Positions 17,060 to 25,877 of a stretch of 64,000 bases of DNA are shown in pieces. This stretch comes from Pedobacter sp. BAL39. Its GTDB lineage: Bacteria > Bacteroidota > Bacteroidia > Sphingobacteriales > Sphingobacteriaceae. The position numbers and the translations under genes are program-made. The DNA lies in contig NZ_ABCM01000023.1 of NCBI RefSeq assembly GCF_000170795.1, forward strand, positions 22,036 to 86,035, written 5' to 3'. Numbering within the stretch: position 1 is the stretch's first letter; every line of letters begins with the position of its first letter. The notes beneath the pieces were generated by a model. It saw only the letters and a program-made list of their open reading frames with translations, did no database searches and was not told the DNA's origin.

Positions 17060-17263
17060 TTAACTTTTGCTTGTTGGGTTTAATAATTCCCGTACATCAA
17101 TTTTCAATAATTGGGCAATCTCTGCCAAAGTTTCCACTGATGGCTGTACTTCATTAGTACACCAACGGGAAACAGTACTGGCACTTTTGCCCAGCTCTTT
17201 AGCCAACCATTTACTGGTTCTAGATTGTTCTGTTAGTACAATTTTCAGTCGATTGATTTTCAT
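17060..17263 (-). CDS. XRE-family helix-turn-helix regulator
   Basis: A 67-residue Cro/C1-type DNA-binding protein. The helix-turn-helix is seen in SRTSKWLAKELGKSASTVSRW, followed by CTNEVQPSVETLAEIAQLLK. It is small enough to consist of the HTH domain alone, as in controller proteins of restriction systems. It is the first gene of the minus-strand operon and lies head-to-head with the serine recombinase gene. An imperfect inverted repeat (17278-17294) overlaps the likely promoter of this gene, so autoregulation is plausible. Confidence 0.92.
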   Translation of the reverse strand: MKINRLKIVLTEQSRTSKWLAKELGKSASTVSRWCTNEVQPSVETLAEIAQLLKIDVRELLNPTSKS

Positions 17264-17277
17264 ACGATGCTATTTAA

Positions 17278-17294
17278 TACGCATATTGTGCGAA
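17278..17294. promoter_or_regulatory. Possible operator of the XRE regulator
   Basis: TACGCA and TGCGAA form an imperfect inverted repeat around TATTG, 15 bp upstream of the XRE start. It overlaps the -7 element proposed on the minus strand. The role is inferred from position. Confidence 0.35.
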
Positions 17295-17321
17295 TTTAAT
17301 GTTATTAATTATACAAACAAA
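17291..17321 (-). promoter_or_regulatory. Candidate promoter of the defence operon
   Basis: On the minus strand, TTTG (17318-17321) is followed after 19 bases by TAAATTCG (17291-17298). This is one mismatch from the Bacteroidota -7 consensus TAnnTTTG at the usual spacing, about 30-60 bp upstream of the XRE gene. Confidence 0.4.
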
Positions 17322-17430
17322 GTATCAAAAGGAATTCCAAACCAGTTCACCTTTGCAATACCACCTAATTCCAACTCCTTTCGCAATCAAGGACTTAATT
17401 GCTACTATATTAACGCAAAGTTTTATCACT

Positions 17431-19076
17431 ATGAAAACAGCAATTATTTACATCAGAGTCAGCACAGACGAACAAGCACAAAAAGGGTACTCTCAACGTA
17501 GCCAAGAAGAAAAATTAAATAAATATTGTAAAGACAATCAAATTGAAATTGTCCAGACCGTATTTGAAGACCATTCAGCAAAAAACTTCGAACGGCCGGC
17601 ATGGACTACCATGATGAAACAATTGAACATGAATAAAGCTGCAAGGCCACGACTTATCCTATTTACTCGTTGGGATCGATTTAGCAGGAATACAGCAAAT
17701 GCTTATTACATGATCACGCAACTACAAAAACTCGGTATTGAACCTCAGGCTACAGATCAACCTTTGGATATGTCGGTACCTGAAAACAAAGTATTACTGG
17801 CGATGTACATTGTCACAGCAGAAGTAGAGAATGACCGAAGATCTTTAAATATTAAGCAAGGTATACACAAAGCCAAGAAGGAAGGACGATATATGGGGCG
17901 AGCACCTATAGGTTATCTCAATATATCGTTGCCAGACGGAACAAAACAATCATTCCCCGTGAGCCAGAGGCAACATTAATCAAAAAAATATTTGAAGGAT
18001 TCGATGAAAGTGTGTCCGTTCGCTCTTACTATAAAACAGTTCTCAATACAGGGTTAAAATGTAGTCTAAATGCTTTCTTCAATATACTTCAAAATCCAGT
18101 CTACTGTGGTAAAATAAGAGTCCCATCTTTAGATGGAAAAAATATAGTAGAGGTTTACGGAATCCATAATTCTTTAATTTCGATAGAACTTTTTGATGAA
18201 GTACAATCAAGAATTAAACGACGCGACAAAAAATACATTAAACAAAACACCAATAGTGAACTTATGTTTAGAGGAATACTCAGTTGTTCTCTTTGTTCAA
18301 AAAAAATGTCTGGAAGTGGTTCAAAAGGAAGGTCTAAAAAGTACTTTTATTATCATTGTTCTTCTTCTTGTGGTTATCGAGTACGGGCAGATCAAGTAAA
18401 TGAAAACTTATTATCAGGGATTGGTTTGCTAAAACCCAATGTGGAATATACTCCAATTTTCGAAGATCTTATCAGAAAGATTTACGGCAATTTGTACGAA
18501 CAAAAATCTATTGATAAAACCAATATCAATAGATCATTACATATGATGATAGAACGAGTTGCTAATGCAAGGGAGCTTTTAGTAAAAGGTATTATTGACG
18601 AAGAAGACTATCTTTCAATAAAATCAGACTGTGAGAATAGAATTGACATCTTAGGCACGCAACTCAATGATGTTTATAAACTTGATGTACAGCAGAAGCA
18701 GAGTTTAAAAAAGCCTACAAAATGTTTCTTAAAGCCCGCTCTTATTTTTCGTGGTACAGATAATTCTATAGAATTAAAAGTTGCTTCGTTGTTCTTGAAT
18801 AAAGATTTTGTATATAACGATCCCGACTTTATAAGTCAATTGAAAGATGAGGTTAGGATCGTCTATGGATCTCAGTACTCAAATGCGAAAGAGAATTTTG
18901 AAGAAGCAGACATTCTCAAAAATATTAGCAAAGAACAACAAGAGTTAATCTCGAATGTTATAAAAATTGAATTGAACAAAGGGAATAAAATATCAACTCA
19001 AAATGCCACCAAAGTTCTATCCTTCCTGTTAAAACTTGCAGAAATTTGTATTTCTATCAAAATCAAGATCGGTTGA
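17431..19076 (+). pseudogene. Large serine recombinase, frameshifted
   Basis: The ATG at 17431 begins the resolvase-type catalytic domain: MKTAIIYIRVS with the nucleophilic Ser11, then the conserved RWDRFSRN. The frame ends at 17979, but the expected continuation (IIPREPEATLIKKIFEG) runs in the -1 frame from 17949 to a stop at 19076. One extra A in the run at 17943-17946 would join them. The second part holds the recombinase domain, a zinc ribbon (CSLCSKKMSGS then YHCSSSCGY) and a coiled C-terminal region. Unmutated length would be about 550 residues, normal for large serine integrases. It is likely the island integrase. It lies beside the XRE gene in divergent orientation. Confidence 0.85.
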
Positions 19077-19105
19077 AAAAATGAAAATATTTAAAAACGT
19101 GAACG

Positions 19106-19121
19106 TGGTTCGAATCCTGTC
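19106..19121. other. Candidate right attachment site
   Basis: TGGTTCGAA (19106-19114) followed by TCCTGTC (19115-19121), 30 bp after the recombinase stop. It resembles a tRNA T-arm but does not fold as one. It mirrors the candidate left site at 7011-7035. Confidence 0.4.
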
Positions 19122-19215
19122 AACATATTTCAATATTCTCAACTTTTAATTCAAAAACAGTTAAAACATACTTTTGCAACTAAAGAAAATCTCAACACGA
19201 ACCCTTCCTATGGTT

Positions 19216-19277
19216 GGAAAAAGCCACTTAAACAAAAAATGGCACCACTTGTCTTTAAGTGGCGCCATTTGGCTTTT
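19216..19277 (-). terminator. Terminator after the tRNA pair
   Basis: AATGGCACCACTT (19238-19250) and AAGTGGCGCCATT (19257-19269) form a 13-bp stem with one mismatch. An outer AAAAAGCCA/TGGCTTTTT pair also exists and an alternative pairing via AAGCCACTTAAA is possible. On the minus strand a run of T follows the stem, as expected for the end of the tRNA-Ser/tRNA-Pro transcript. Confidence 0.65.
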
Positions 19278-19280
19278 TAG

Positions 19281-19354
19281 TCGGGGTGGCAGGATTCGAA
19301 CCTACGACCTCCACATCCCAAATGTGGCGCGATACCGGGCTACGCTACACCCCG
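19281..19354 (-). tRNA. tRNA-Pro (anticodon TGG)
   Basis: The minus strand folds as a 74-base cloverleaf without encoded CCA. The acceptor stem is CGGGGTG/CACCCCG with discriminator A. The anticodon stem CCACA/TGTGG encloses TTTGGGA, giving anticodon TGG. The T arm contains GGTTCGAATCC. It lies 94 bp from tRNA-Ser on the same strand and ahead of a strong hairpin. Confidence 0.95.
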
Positions 19355-19447
19355 ATCTTTGGTATCACCTTTTTTCCTTCTTCCGAAGGGTGTGCAAAGT
19401 AACAATTTAAAAATGACAAATCCTATTGGATAAAATCAATTTTTAAA

Positions 19448-19535
<88 letters not shown>

Positions 19536-19603
19536 TTTTCAAAAAACGCTCCCCGTTTTCGGGAATGCAAATATAGTGATTAGTTCATATTTGCAAAATA
19601 AAA

Positions 19604-21682
19604 TTACACATTTTGGAGGTAATCTATGCGCACATGATAGATGCTCATAAGCATAGTCTTGAATATCAGTTTGATAGTTTCTAAATCTTTTAACGTAATA
19701 TCACAGTTGTCAAGCTGATTTTGTTCAAGTTTGTAATTAATGATGCGTTCGACCAGGTCATTGATGCCCTGGGCATCTGGATTTTTAAGGCTTCTTGAGG
19801 CCGCTTCCACCGAATCCGCAAGCATTAAAACACCTGTTTCCTTCGAAAAAGGGATGGGTCCGGGATATCTGAAAATATTTTCATCCACAAATTTCTCCGG
19901 GGAGTTTTTCAAAAACGATTGATAAAAATAATCTACCCTCGTATTCCCATGGTGTGTTCTGATGAAATCAATGACAGTCTCCGGTAACTGATGCCTGCGC
20001 GTAATTTCAATACCCTTGTGAACGTGTTTAATAATGATCTGTGCACTTTGTTCGTAAGGCAACTTATCATGCGGACTGACGCCGGTATTCTGGTTCTCGA
20101 TGAAATACTGTGGGTTCTCAATTTTCCCAATATCATGATACAGCGCACCCGCCCGCACCAGCAGGGAATTCCCTCCTATCTTGAATATCGCTGCTTCTGC
20201 GAGGTTCGCCACCTGCAACGAATGCTGGAATGTCCCTGGCGCTTTATAAGCCAACTCACGCAGCAATTTGTTATTGGTGTTCGTCAGCTCTATCAAAGCA
20301 ATATCTGAGGTAATGCCGAACATCCGCTCGAAAGCGTAGATCAATGGATAGGCCAACAGCGAAAGCAACACACTAATGATAAACGGAGAGAAATTGGCCC
20401 ATTCAATTTCTGTGAAAGACCCTTCCCTAAGCAGACCTATTCCGACAAAAGATATGAAGTACGCTGTGAGGATAAACAATGCTGACAACAACAGCTGTTC
20501 TCTTTTGATCAGGTTCCTGATGCTGTAGATGGCCACCATACCGGCAGTGATCTGGTAGAATACAAATTCAAAGCTATTGGGCACAAAAAAACCGGCAATC
20601 AGCACCACCAGTAAATGCAGGTATAAAGCAAGCCTGGTATCAAATAAAATACGAATAATGATGGGAACGATACAAAAAGGAATGTAATAAATGCTATTCA
20701 GGTTCAGTTTAATGGCCCAGGTTAAACATAGCAGCATGGTAGTAATGACCAGCAAGAGCAGCGACAGCTGCCTGTTATCAGCGAAGATGTCTTTCCTGAA
20801 CAACTTCAGGAATACCATCTGAAGTGCCACGATAAACCCTACAAGGAGAATTTGCCCCAGATAGACCAGCTTGCTGTCTCCTATTGTTTTTGTTTGTGCC
20901 TCATAAGCCTCCTTGAACGACTGCAGCTTCTGATAAACCTCATCATCGATCACATTATCTTTGGCAATGATCAGCTCTCCTTTCTGCACCATACCCCTCG
21001 TGGTCGAGAGACTGTTTACGGTATTGTTCTGCACCACGGTAGTCAGCTTGTCATCAAAAATGATATTGGGCTGCAGATGGTCTTCCACCAATTCCAGGAT
21101 CATGTCCTTCATCTTGAGATTGACAGAATTATATGTTCTTGAATAATATTCAAGTGCGGTATTTACGGTAAAGACGTCCTGGGTGCTCAATTTCCTGCCA
21201 ATATTATTGTCCATTAGTGTGAAATCATAGTACTTGTTGCCCTGCTGATGTTTGGCATCAGAGGCAATGATCCCGCGGGTATAAATTGCATCCAACAGCT
21301 TTAGTGAAGAAGTTTTGTAACCTACCCGGTCATTTTCAGGAAAAGCATTGGTTTTCCATTTGACATCAAACTCATTCTGATAAGCTTCATCCACGGCATT
21401 GATGAGCTCCCGGTTCATCCTGTAAATTGGCAATACATTATCAAGTGCATCTTTTTTATCGGTGATCACCTGGGGTGCAGTTTTCAATATGGCGAAACTG
21501 AAAGGAGAAATTAAGTCTTTGTTTTTCCAGACCTCTCCTTTTTCAAATTCGTACCTAAAGCGTGGTTGTTTTGGTAGAAAGGCGGTGACGATCACTACAC
21601 AAAGCACCATCATCACATATTTGATATTGGACGAGTACTTGCGATAAAGCACCCTGTGGGAATTCTTTTTGATTTTAGCCAA
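19604..21682 (-). CDS. PgpH-type membrane HD phosphohydrolase
   Basis: A 692-residue membrane protein. It has a first membrane segment near residue 22-40, a long extracytoplasmic region (about 41-270), a bundle of seven or so membrane segments (about 275-470), and a C-terminal HD domain with the metal-binding HD at 516-517 in YHDIGKI. This is the 7TM-HD architecture of PgpH, known in other bacteria to hydrolyse cyclic di-AMP to pApA. The activity here is inferred from architecture. It lies 68 bp from tRNA-Ser on the same strand. The upstream region (21683-22327) holds no gene. Confidence 0.9.
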   Translation of the reverse strand: MAKIKKNSHRVLYRKYSSNIKYVMMVLCVVIVTAFLPKQPRFRYEFEKGEVWKNKDLISPFSFAILKTAPQVITDKKDALDNVLPIYRMNRELINAVDEAYQNEFDVKWKTNAFPENDRVGYKTSSLKLLDAIYTRGIIASDAKHQQGNKYYDFTLMDNNIGRKLSTQDVFTVNTALEYYSRTYNSVNLKMKDMILELVEDHLQPNIIFDDKLTTVVQNNTVNSLSTTRGMVQKGELIIAKDNVIDDEVYQKLQSFKEAYEAQTKTIGDSKLVYLGQILLVGFIVALQMVFLKLFRKDIFADNRQLSLLLLVITTMLLCLTWAIKLNLNSIYYIPFCIVPIIIRILFDTRLALYLHLLVVLIAGFFVPNSFEFVFYQITAGMVAIYSIRNLIKREQLLLSALFILTAYFISFVGIGLLREGSFTEIEWANFSPFIISVLLSLLAYPLIYAFERMFGITSDIALIELTNTNNKLLRELAYKAPGTFQHSLQVANLAEAAIFKIGGNSLLVRAGALYHDIGKIENPQYFIENQNTGVSPHDKLPYEQSAQIIIKHVHKGIEITRRHQLPETVIDFIRTHHGNTRVDYFYQSFLKNSPEKFVDENIFRYPGPIPFSKETGVLMLADSVEAASRSLKNPDAQGINDLVERIINYKLEQNQLDNCDITLKDLETIKLIFKTMLMSIYHVRIDYLQNV

Positions 21683-21930
21683 AATGATGAGTTCTTGATT
21701 TTATTCAAAAATAATACATTTTTTCTGGTAATTGTTTTAATTGCAACCGAACAGCGGTAAAACGGAGGAGTCAATTGAAAAGTGATGACGTATACCAGGG
21801 CAAATTCATGTAATTATATCAGCAGAATAATGTAAATTCTAAACCAAAATCCAGTAACTACACTCGAAAATTATATAGCCAATCTAGTGTACGGCTGAAC
21901 CTGACGATCCCTAGACACGGGCTATACCAA

Positions 21931-22035
21931 GCCTATATCAAATCCACCCCATATCCACGTCTAGTCCACGTTTTTCTGGTAAAACGTAGACTTGAGATGC
22001 TTGCGATCTGGCTTCGTAATGGATTTGATATAGGC
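21931..22035. repeat. Nested inverted repeats in a 645-bp gene-free region
   Basis: GCCTATATCAAATCCA (21931-21946) and TGGATTTGATATAGGC (22020-22035) are perfect 16-bp inverted arms. Inside them AGTCCACGTTTT (21963-21974) and AAAACGTAGACT (21981-21992) pair with one mismatch around a 6-base loop. More pairings follow to the right: CTGGTA/TACCAG at about 22047-22067, and an imperfect TGTGAAA...TTTCACA hairpin at 22162-22200. The whole stretch 21683-22327 has no convincing gene. It could be a structured RNA, a degenerate mobile element, or a recombination target; I do not recognise it. Confidence 0.6.
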
Positions 22036-22327
22036 CTGCTAAGGAACTGGTACCTACCGTTACCAGGCGCAGATCCAACGGCAGCCAACCCGGGTCTAAC
22101 GGTGACTAATCATGTAAGCAAAAGTGCTCCCCCAGGAATAGAACAGAAGACAAATTTAAGGTGTGAAAGCGCAAAGCAAATAAAAAGCTTGCATTTCACA
22201 AAAACATTTCAGTAATTAGTGATATCAAAATAATATCATAACAATAACACATATACAAGGTATTAAGATGACTACCAACAGTTAACAGTTTCATAAAACA
22301 ATAATTTAACCAAAGCAGAACCCAGCT

Positions 22328-23185
22328 ATGTATCAGGAAAAAATCATCACCCCACCTTCAGGTTATATTACCTTCTTTCTATTCCTCCTCCTTCTTGGCG
22401 GCGGCATCTTCGCCTGTGCCACACAACAGGTGGCAATTGGTGTCACCGTATTATTAATTGATTTCATACTGGTGCTGCCCGGCCTGATCATCAACAATCC
22501 CAATGAAGCTAAAGTGCTCACACTTTTCGGCAAATATGTAGGCACGGTAAAAGCGGATGGCTTTTTCTGGGTAAACCCACTTACAGGAAAGAAAAAGGTT
22601 TCCTTAAAAGCCAGGAACCTGAATGGCCATCAGATTAAGGTGAACGACAAGCTGGGGAACCCTATTGAAATTGCAGCTGTAGTGGTATGGCAGATAGAGG
22701 AAACTGCAAAGGCAAGCTTTGCAGTAGAAGATTATCTTCAGTATGTTACCATTCAAAGCGAGGCTGCAGTAAGACACCTTGCAAACATTTTTCCTTATGA
22801 TAATTTTGAGGATGAAGAAGCAACCATCACACTAAAAGACGGTGCAGAAAAGGTAAGTTCCATATTGGAGGCTGAGCTGAGTGAACGTTTGTCGAGGGCT
22901 GGCATACTGGTCATCGAGGCCAGGATCTCTCACCTTGCCTATGCGCAGGAGATTGCAAGTGCCATGTTACAGCGTCAGCAGGCTACCGCGGTCATTGCTG
23001 CCCGGAAACTGATTGTCGAAGGTGCCGTAGGAATGGTGGAAATGGCACTGGACCGTTTATCAGAGAAAAACATTGTGGAGCTGGATGAGGAGCGAAAAGC
23101 GGCAATGGTAAGCAACCTGCTTGTGGTACTGTGCGGCGACCGTAATGTCCAGCCGGTGGTAAACACAGGAACATTATACAATTAG
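22328..23185 (+). CDS. SPFH-domain membrane protein
   Basis: A 285-residue protein. Hydrophobic segments near residues 14-35 and 37-55 anchor it in the membrane, and the SPFH (stomatin/prohibitin/flotillin) domain follows from about 60 to 240, starting with NEAKVLTLFGKYVGTVKADGFF-type sequence. The late part (ASAMLQRQQATAVIAARKLIVEGAVGMVE) is the typical helical oligomerisation region. Such proteins form membrane scaffolds; the role here is unknown. A small ribbon-helix-helix protein gene follows 176 bp later on the same strand, a pairing often seen in this phylum. Confidence 0.9.
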   Translation: MYQEKIITPPSGYITFFLFLLLLGGGIFACATQQVAIGVTVLLIDFILVLPGLIINNPNEAKVLTLFGKYVGTVKADGFFWVNPLTGKKKVSLKARNLNGHQIKVNDKLGNPIEIAAVVVWQIEETAKASFAVEDYLQYVTIQSEAAVRHLANIFPYDNFEDEEATITLKDGAEKVSSILEAELSERLSRAGILVIEARISHLAYAQEIASAMLQRQQATAVIAARKLIVEGAVGMVEMALDRLSEKNIVELDEERKAAMVSNLLVVLCGDRNVQPVVNTGTLYN

Positions 23186-23342
23186 GCGCCACTTTTTCTC
23201 AGAAAATTGACAAGCAGCATTAATAAGCTCCACTCATCTGCAGTATGAGTAAGTAGCATTGTAAAAAACAACAGGGCAGCGTATAACACATTAGCAATAC
23301 ACGAGACGGCTACAAACACAATTGCCTGCAGACACCCGACGC

Positions 23343-23374
23343 ATGTCAGATAAAAACAAACATGTCAGATAAAG
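23343..23374 (+). repeat. Duplicated start region with a short decoy frame
   Basis: ATGTCAGATAAA occurs at 23343 and again at 23362, 19 bp apart. The first ATG opens a 9-codon frame that stops in the second copy, so it could act as a leader peptide or simply be a duplication. The second ATG starts the 57-residue gene. Confidence 0.5.
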
Positions 23375-23535
23375 ATAAAAAAGCTTTTGCACTCAGAATC
23401 AGTCCGGCACTGCTCAAGGAAATTGAGCAGTGGGCTGCCGATGAATTCAGGAGCACCAATGGCCAGATAGAATACCTGCTGTCGGAAGCCCTGAAATCAA
23501 AGAGAAAAAAGAGAGTAAACAAAAATGATACATAG
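23362..23535 (+). CDS. Small ribbon-helix-helix (Arc-like) protein
   Basis: A 57-residue frame, ATG at 23362 to TAG at 23535. The sequence begins MSDKDKKAFALRISPALL and continues with IEQWAADEFRSTNGQIEYLL, the strand-helix-helix pattern of Arc/MetJ-type DNA-binding proteins with FALRI as the strand. The C-terminus is lysine/arginine-rich (KSKRKKRVNK). It lies between the SPFH gene and the thiolase gene on the same strand. The usual partner of such proteins in this phylum is the upstream SPFH gene; they may share a transcript. DNA targets are unknown. Confidence 0.8.
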   Translation: MSDKDKKAFALRISPALLKEIEQWAADEFRSTNGQIEYLLSEALKSKRKKRVNKNDT

Positions 23536-23620
23536 TGAAAATGTTAAATGCGAATTGAGGGCAACCAGCGGATGTCAGTAATTACTTAACTTTGCTGCTA
23601 ACCAAAACTCAACGACTTAA

Positions 23621-24796
23621 ATGATAGAAGTAGTAATAGTATCCGCTGTAAGAACGCCAATAGGCAGCTTTGGTGGTTCATTATCCGGTTTTTCAGCTGC
23701 TCAACTGGGTGGCTATTCGATTAAAGCGGCAGTAGACCGTGCCGGCATCAAACCAGAAGAAGTTCAGGAAGTATATATGGGCAACGTATTGTCTGCTAAT
23801 CTTGGCCAGGCACCCGCCACACAAGCGGCGAAATTGGCAGGTTTGCCAGACCTGCCTGCAACCACTGTAAACAAAGTGTGTGCTTCAGGCACAAAAGCCA
23901 TCATGCTTGCTGCGCAAAGCATCGCCTTGGGACATCAGGAAATCGTCATAGCGGGCGGCATGGAGAGCATGAGCAATGTACCCTATTACCTGGACAAAGC
24001 GCGGAACGGCTATCGCTTAGGGCATGGGCAGCTAACCGACGGCCTGTTGAAAGATGGCCTCTGGGACGTATACAACGACTACCACATGGGTTCTGCTGCC
24101 GAGCTTTGTGCTGCGGACTGTGACATCAGCAGGGAAGATCAGGATGCTTTTGCCATCAACTCCTATAAAAAATCTCAGGCCGCACAGACAGCAGGTAAGT
24201 TTGACAATGAAATCGTAGCGATTGAAGTAAAAGACCGTAAGGGGGAAATCAGCAGGATTGACAAGGATGAAGAGCCTTTCGCAGTGAAGTTCGACAAGAT
24301 TCCCGGCCTGAAACCTGTATTCAAAAAAGAAGGCACCGTTACAGCAGCCAATGCTTCAACATTAAATGATGGCGCCGCAGCGCTCGTATTGATGAGCGCT
24401 GAAAAAGCAAAATCACTGGGATTGAAGCCCCTCGCTAAAATCCTTGGTTATGCAGATGCCCAACAGGCACCGGAGTGGTTCACCACTGCCCCTGCAAAGG
24501 CGATCCCTCTTGCATTAGAAAAAGCAGGCAAAACACTTGCTGATGTAGATTTTTTCGAAATCAATGAAGCTTTTTCTGTAGTTTCACTGGCCAACAACAA
24601 AATACTGAACCTTGACGACACCAAAGTAAACGTAAATGGTGGTGCTGTAGCGATCGGCCATCCACTGGGGGCCTCGGGCGCCAGGATTGTCGTCACCTTA
24701 CTTTCTGTATTGAACCAGAATGACGGGAAAATAGGCGTGGCAGGTATATGTAATGGTGGTGGTGGTGCAAGTGCGATTGTAATTGAAAAAATATAA
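23621..24796 (+). CDS. Acetyl-CoA C-acyltransferase (thiolase)
   Basis: A 391-residue thiolase that condenses two acetyl-CoA or cleaves 3-oxoacyl-CoA. The nucleophilic Cys87 (VCASGTKA), His347 (GHPLGASGAR) and Cys377 (GICNGGGGASA) are all in place and the length is standard. It acts in the cytoplasm in ketone-body, butanoate or fatty-acid metabolism. The SCOT pair at 41445-42817 could feed the same acetoacetyl-CoA pool. The next gene starts 4 bp after its stop, so the two are probably co-transcribed. Biosynthetic versus degradative direction cannot be told from sequence. Confidence 0.93.
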   Translation: MIEVVIVSAVRTPIGSFGGSLSGFSAAQLGGYSIKAAVDRAGIKPEEVQEVYMGNVLSANLGQAPATQAAKLAGLPDLPATTVNKVCASGTKAIMLAAQSIALGHQEIVIAGGMESMSNVPYYLDKARNGYRLGHGQLTDGLLKDGLWDVYNDYHMGSAAELCAADCDISREDQDAFAINSYKKSQAAQTAGKFDNEIVAIEVKDRKGEISRIDKDEEPFAVKFDKIPGLKPVFKKEGTVTAANASTLNDGAAALVLMSAEKAKSLGLKPLAKILGYADAQQAPEWFTTAPAKAIPLALEKAGKTLADVDFFEINEAFSVVSLANNKILNLDDTKVNVNGGAVAIGHPLGASGARIVVTLLSVLNQNDGKIGVAGICNGGGGASAIVIEKI

Positions 24797-24800
24797 ACCT

Positions 24801-25718
24801 ATGTCTAAGGTCTTAACACCTTTAATATTATTGATGATGTTGTGCTGTGTAGTTGCTAAAGTGACTGCACAGCATACCTTTCCGAAAGGAAACCTGCTGG
24901 AAATGAACAAATATCAGGATTCCCTGGTCCGCATCAGCGACAGCACCTATAACTCGCCATCTAATGAACCCCGCTTTGAGCAAAATGCGGTCTTCATCAA
25001 AACCCTCGTCAACGCACTAAAGACCAATGGCTCCTTCAACTACGGTTTTGACTCCCTGAAAAAGATTTCCATCCTGAAATCACCGGACAATCTTCTCAAA
25101 ATATTCTCCTGGCACCTGCCGGTAGACGACGGCAGCTACCGCTTCTTCGGTGCCATACAACTTGCCACAAAAGATGGAAAGCTCAAATTATTTCCTTTGA
25201 TCGACGAAACTGAGCAGCTGACAGACCCGAATCAGGTGACGGACAACAAAAACTGGTTTGGTGCCCGCTATTATGAGATCATCCCTGTAAACGGTAATGG
25301 CAGTACGTACTATGCCTTGATTGGCTGGAAAGGCAACAATCAGAAGACGACCAAAAAGGTCATCGAAATCCTTTCTTTTGTGAAAGACGCCCCTGTATTC
25401 GGGAAAAATGTCTTCGATCAGAAAACACCAAAAGGAAGAAACAGGATGATCTATGAATACAATAAGCTCAACACCATGACCTTGAAGGTGGATAAACAGG
25501 TAAATATGATCATACTTGACCACCTGGCACCGTTTACGCCGGATATGGAAGGCAACTTTGAATATTATGCGTCAGACCTTTCTTTTGATGGCTACCGGAT
25601 TGCAGGTGGCAGACTGAGGCTGGTGGAAGATGTCGAACTTAAGAATGATCCAAACGATGCTGATGAACTGTACATAGATCCTAAAGACAAAAATATAAGC
25701 CCGATAAAGAAGCTTTAA
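24801..25718 (+). CDS. Conserved secreted protein of unknown function
   Basis: A 305-residue protein if started at ATG 24801, four bases after the thiolase stop; another in-frame ATG at 24783 overlaps the thiolase. A signal peptide is clear (VLTPLILLMMLCCVVAKVTAQ, cut likely after Ala). The mature protein shows no known catalytic motif. It has repeated beta-rich stretches such as SWHLPVDDGSYRFFGAIQ and YYALIGWKGNNQKTTKK, suggesting a beta fold in the periplasm. Similar proteins are conserved in Bacteroidota, but I know no function. The tight spacing to the thiolase probably reflects operon layout only. Confidence 0.8.
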   Translation: MSKVLTPLILLMMLCCVVAKVTAQHTFPKGNLLEMNKYQDSLVRISDSTYNSPSNEPRFEQNAVFIKTLVNALKTNGSFNYGFDSLKKISILKSPDNLLKIFSWHLPVDDGSYRFFGAIQLATKDGKLKLFPLIDETEQLTDPNQVTDNKNWFGARYYEIIPVNGNGSTYYALIGWKGNNQKTTKKVIEILSFVKDAPVFGKNVFDQKTPKGRNRMIYEYNKLNTMTLKVDKQVNMIILDHLAPFTPDMEGNFEYYASDLSFDGYRIAGGRLRLVEDVELKNDPNDADELYIDPKDKNISPIKKL

Positions 25719-25753
25719 ACAGCACTGGCAATGCTTTAATCAACTTTAAAAAA

Positions 25754-25784
25754 TTTGTGAGTTTCGCTGCATGTGCCTATCTTG
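25754..25784 (+). promoter_or_regulatory. Candidate promoter of the POT transporter gene
   Basis: TTTG (25754-25757), then 20 bases, then TATCTTG (25778-25784), close to the Bacteroidota -33/-7 pattern. The start codon of the transporter is 94 bp downstream. Confidence 0.4.
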
Positions 25785-25877
25785 CGCGGTGGTTAACTCA
25801 GGGGCATTCCATTTTAAACCATCAAACAAGAACTAACTGAACTTTTCTTATAAATTATTACACAAAAAAACTAACAC

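Larger units (their letters stand above)
7011..19121. mobile_element. Defence island with serine recombinase (proposed limits)
   Basis: The block is visibly A+T-richer than the flanks and carries only a type I restriction-modification operon with added defence genes and a large serine recombinase at its right edge, next to a tRNA pair. The limits rest on a shared heptamer TCCTGTC (7011-7017 and 19115-19121) with perfect inverted 9-bp arms on the inner side of each end: TGGTTCGAA at 19106-19114 and TTCGAACCA at 7027-7035. The heptamer alone would not be significant. The inverted arms make it suggestive, as serine recombinase sites are dyad-like. Exact ends are unproven. Confidence 0.5.

Noticed and set aside
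19100..19125. tRNA gene fragment
   Set aside because: GGTTCGAATCCTGTC looks like a T-arm, but the 5' side (ACGTGG) does not pair with the 3' side and no anticodon arm lies upstream. It is kept only as a candidate attachment half-site.
21997..22215. 72-codon plus-strand frame
   Set aside because: It runs through the inverted repeats, has no recognisable protein pattern, and lacks a convincing ribosome-binding region.
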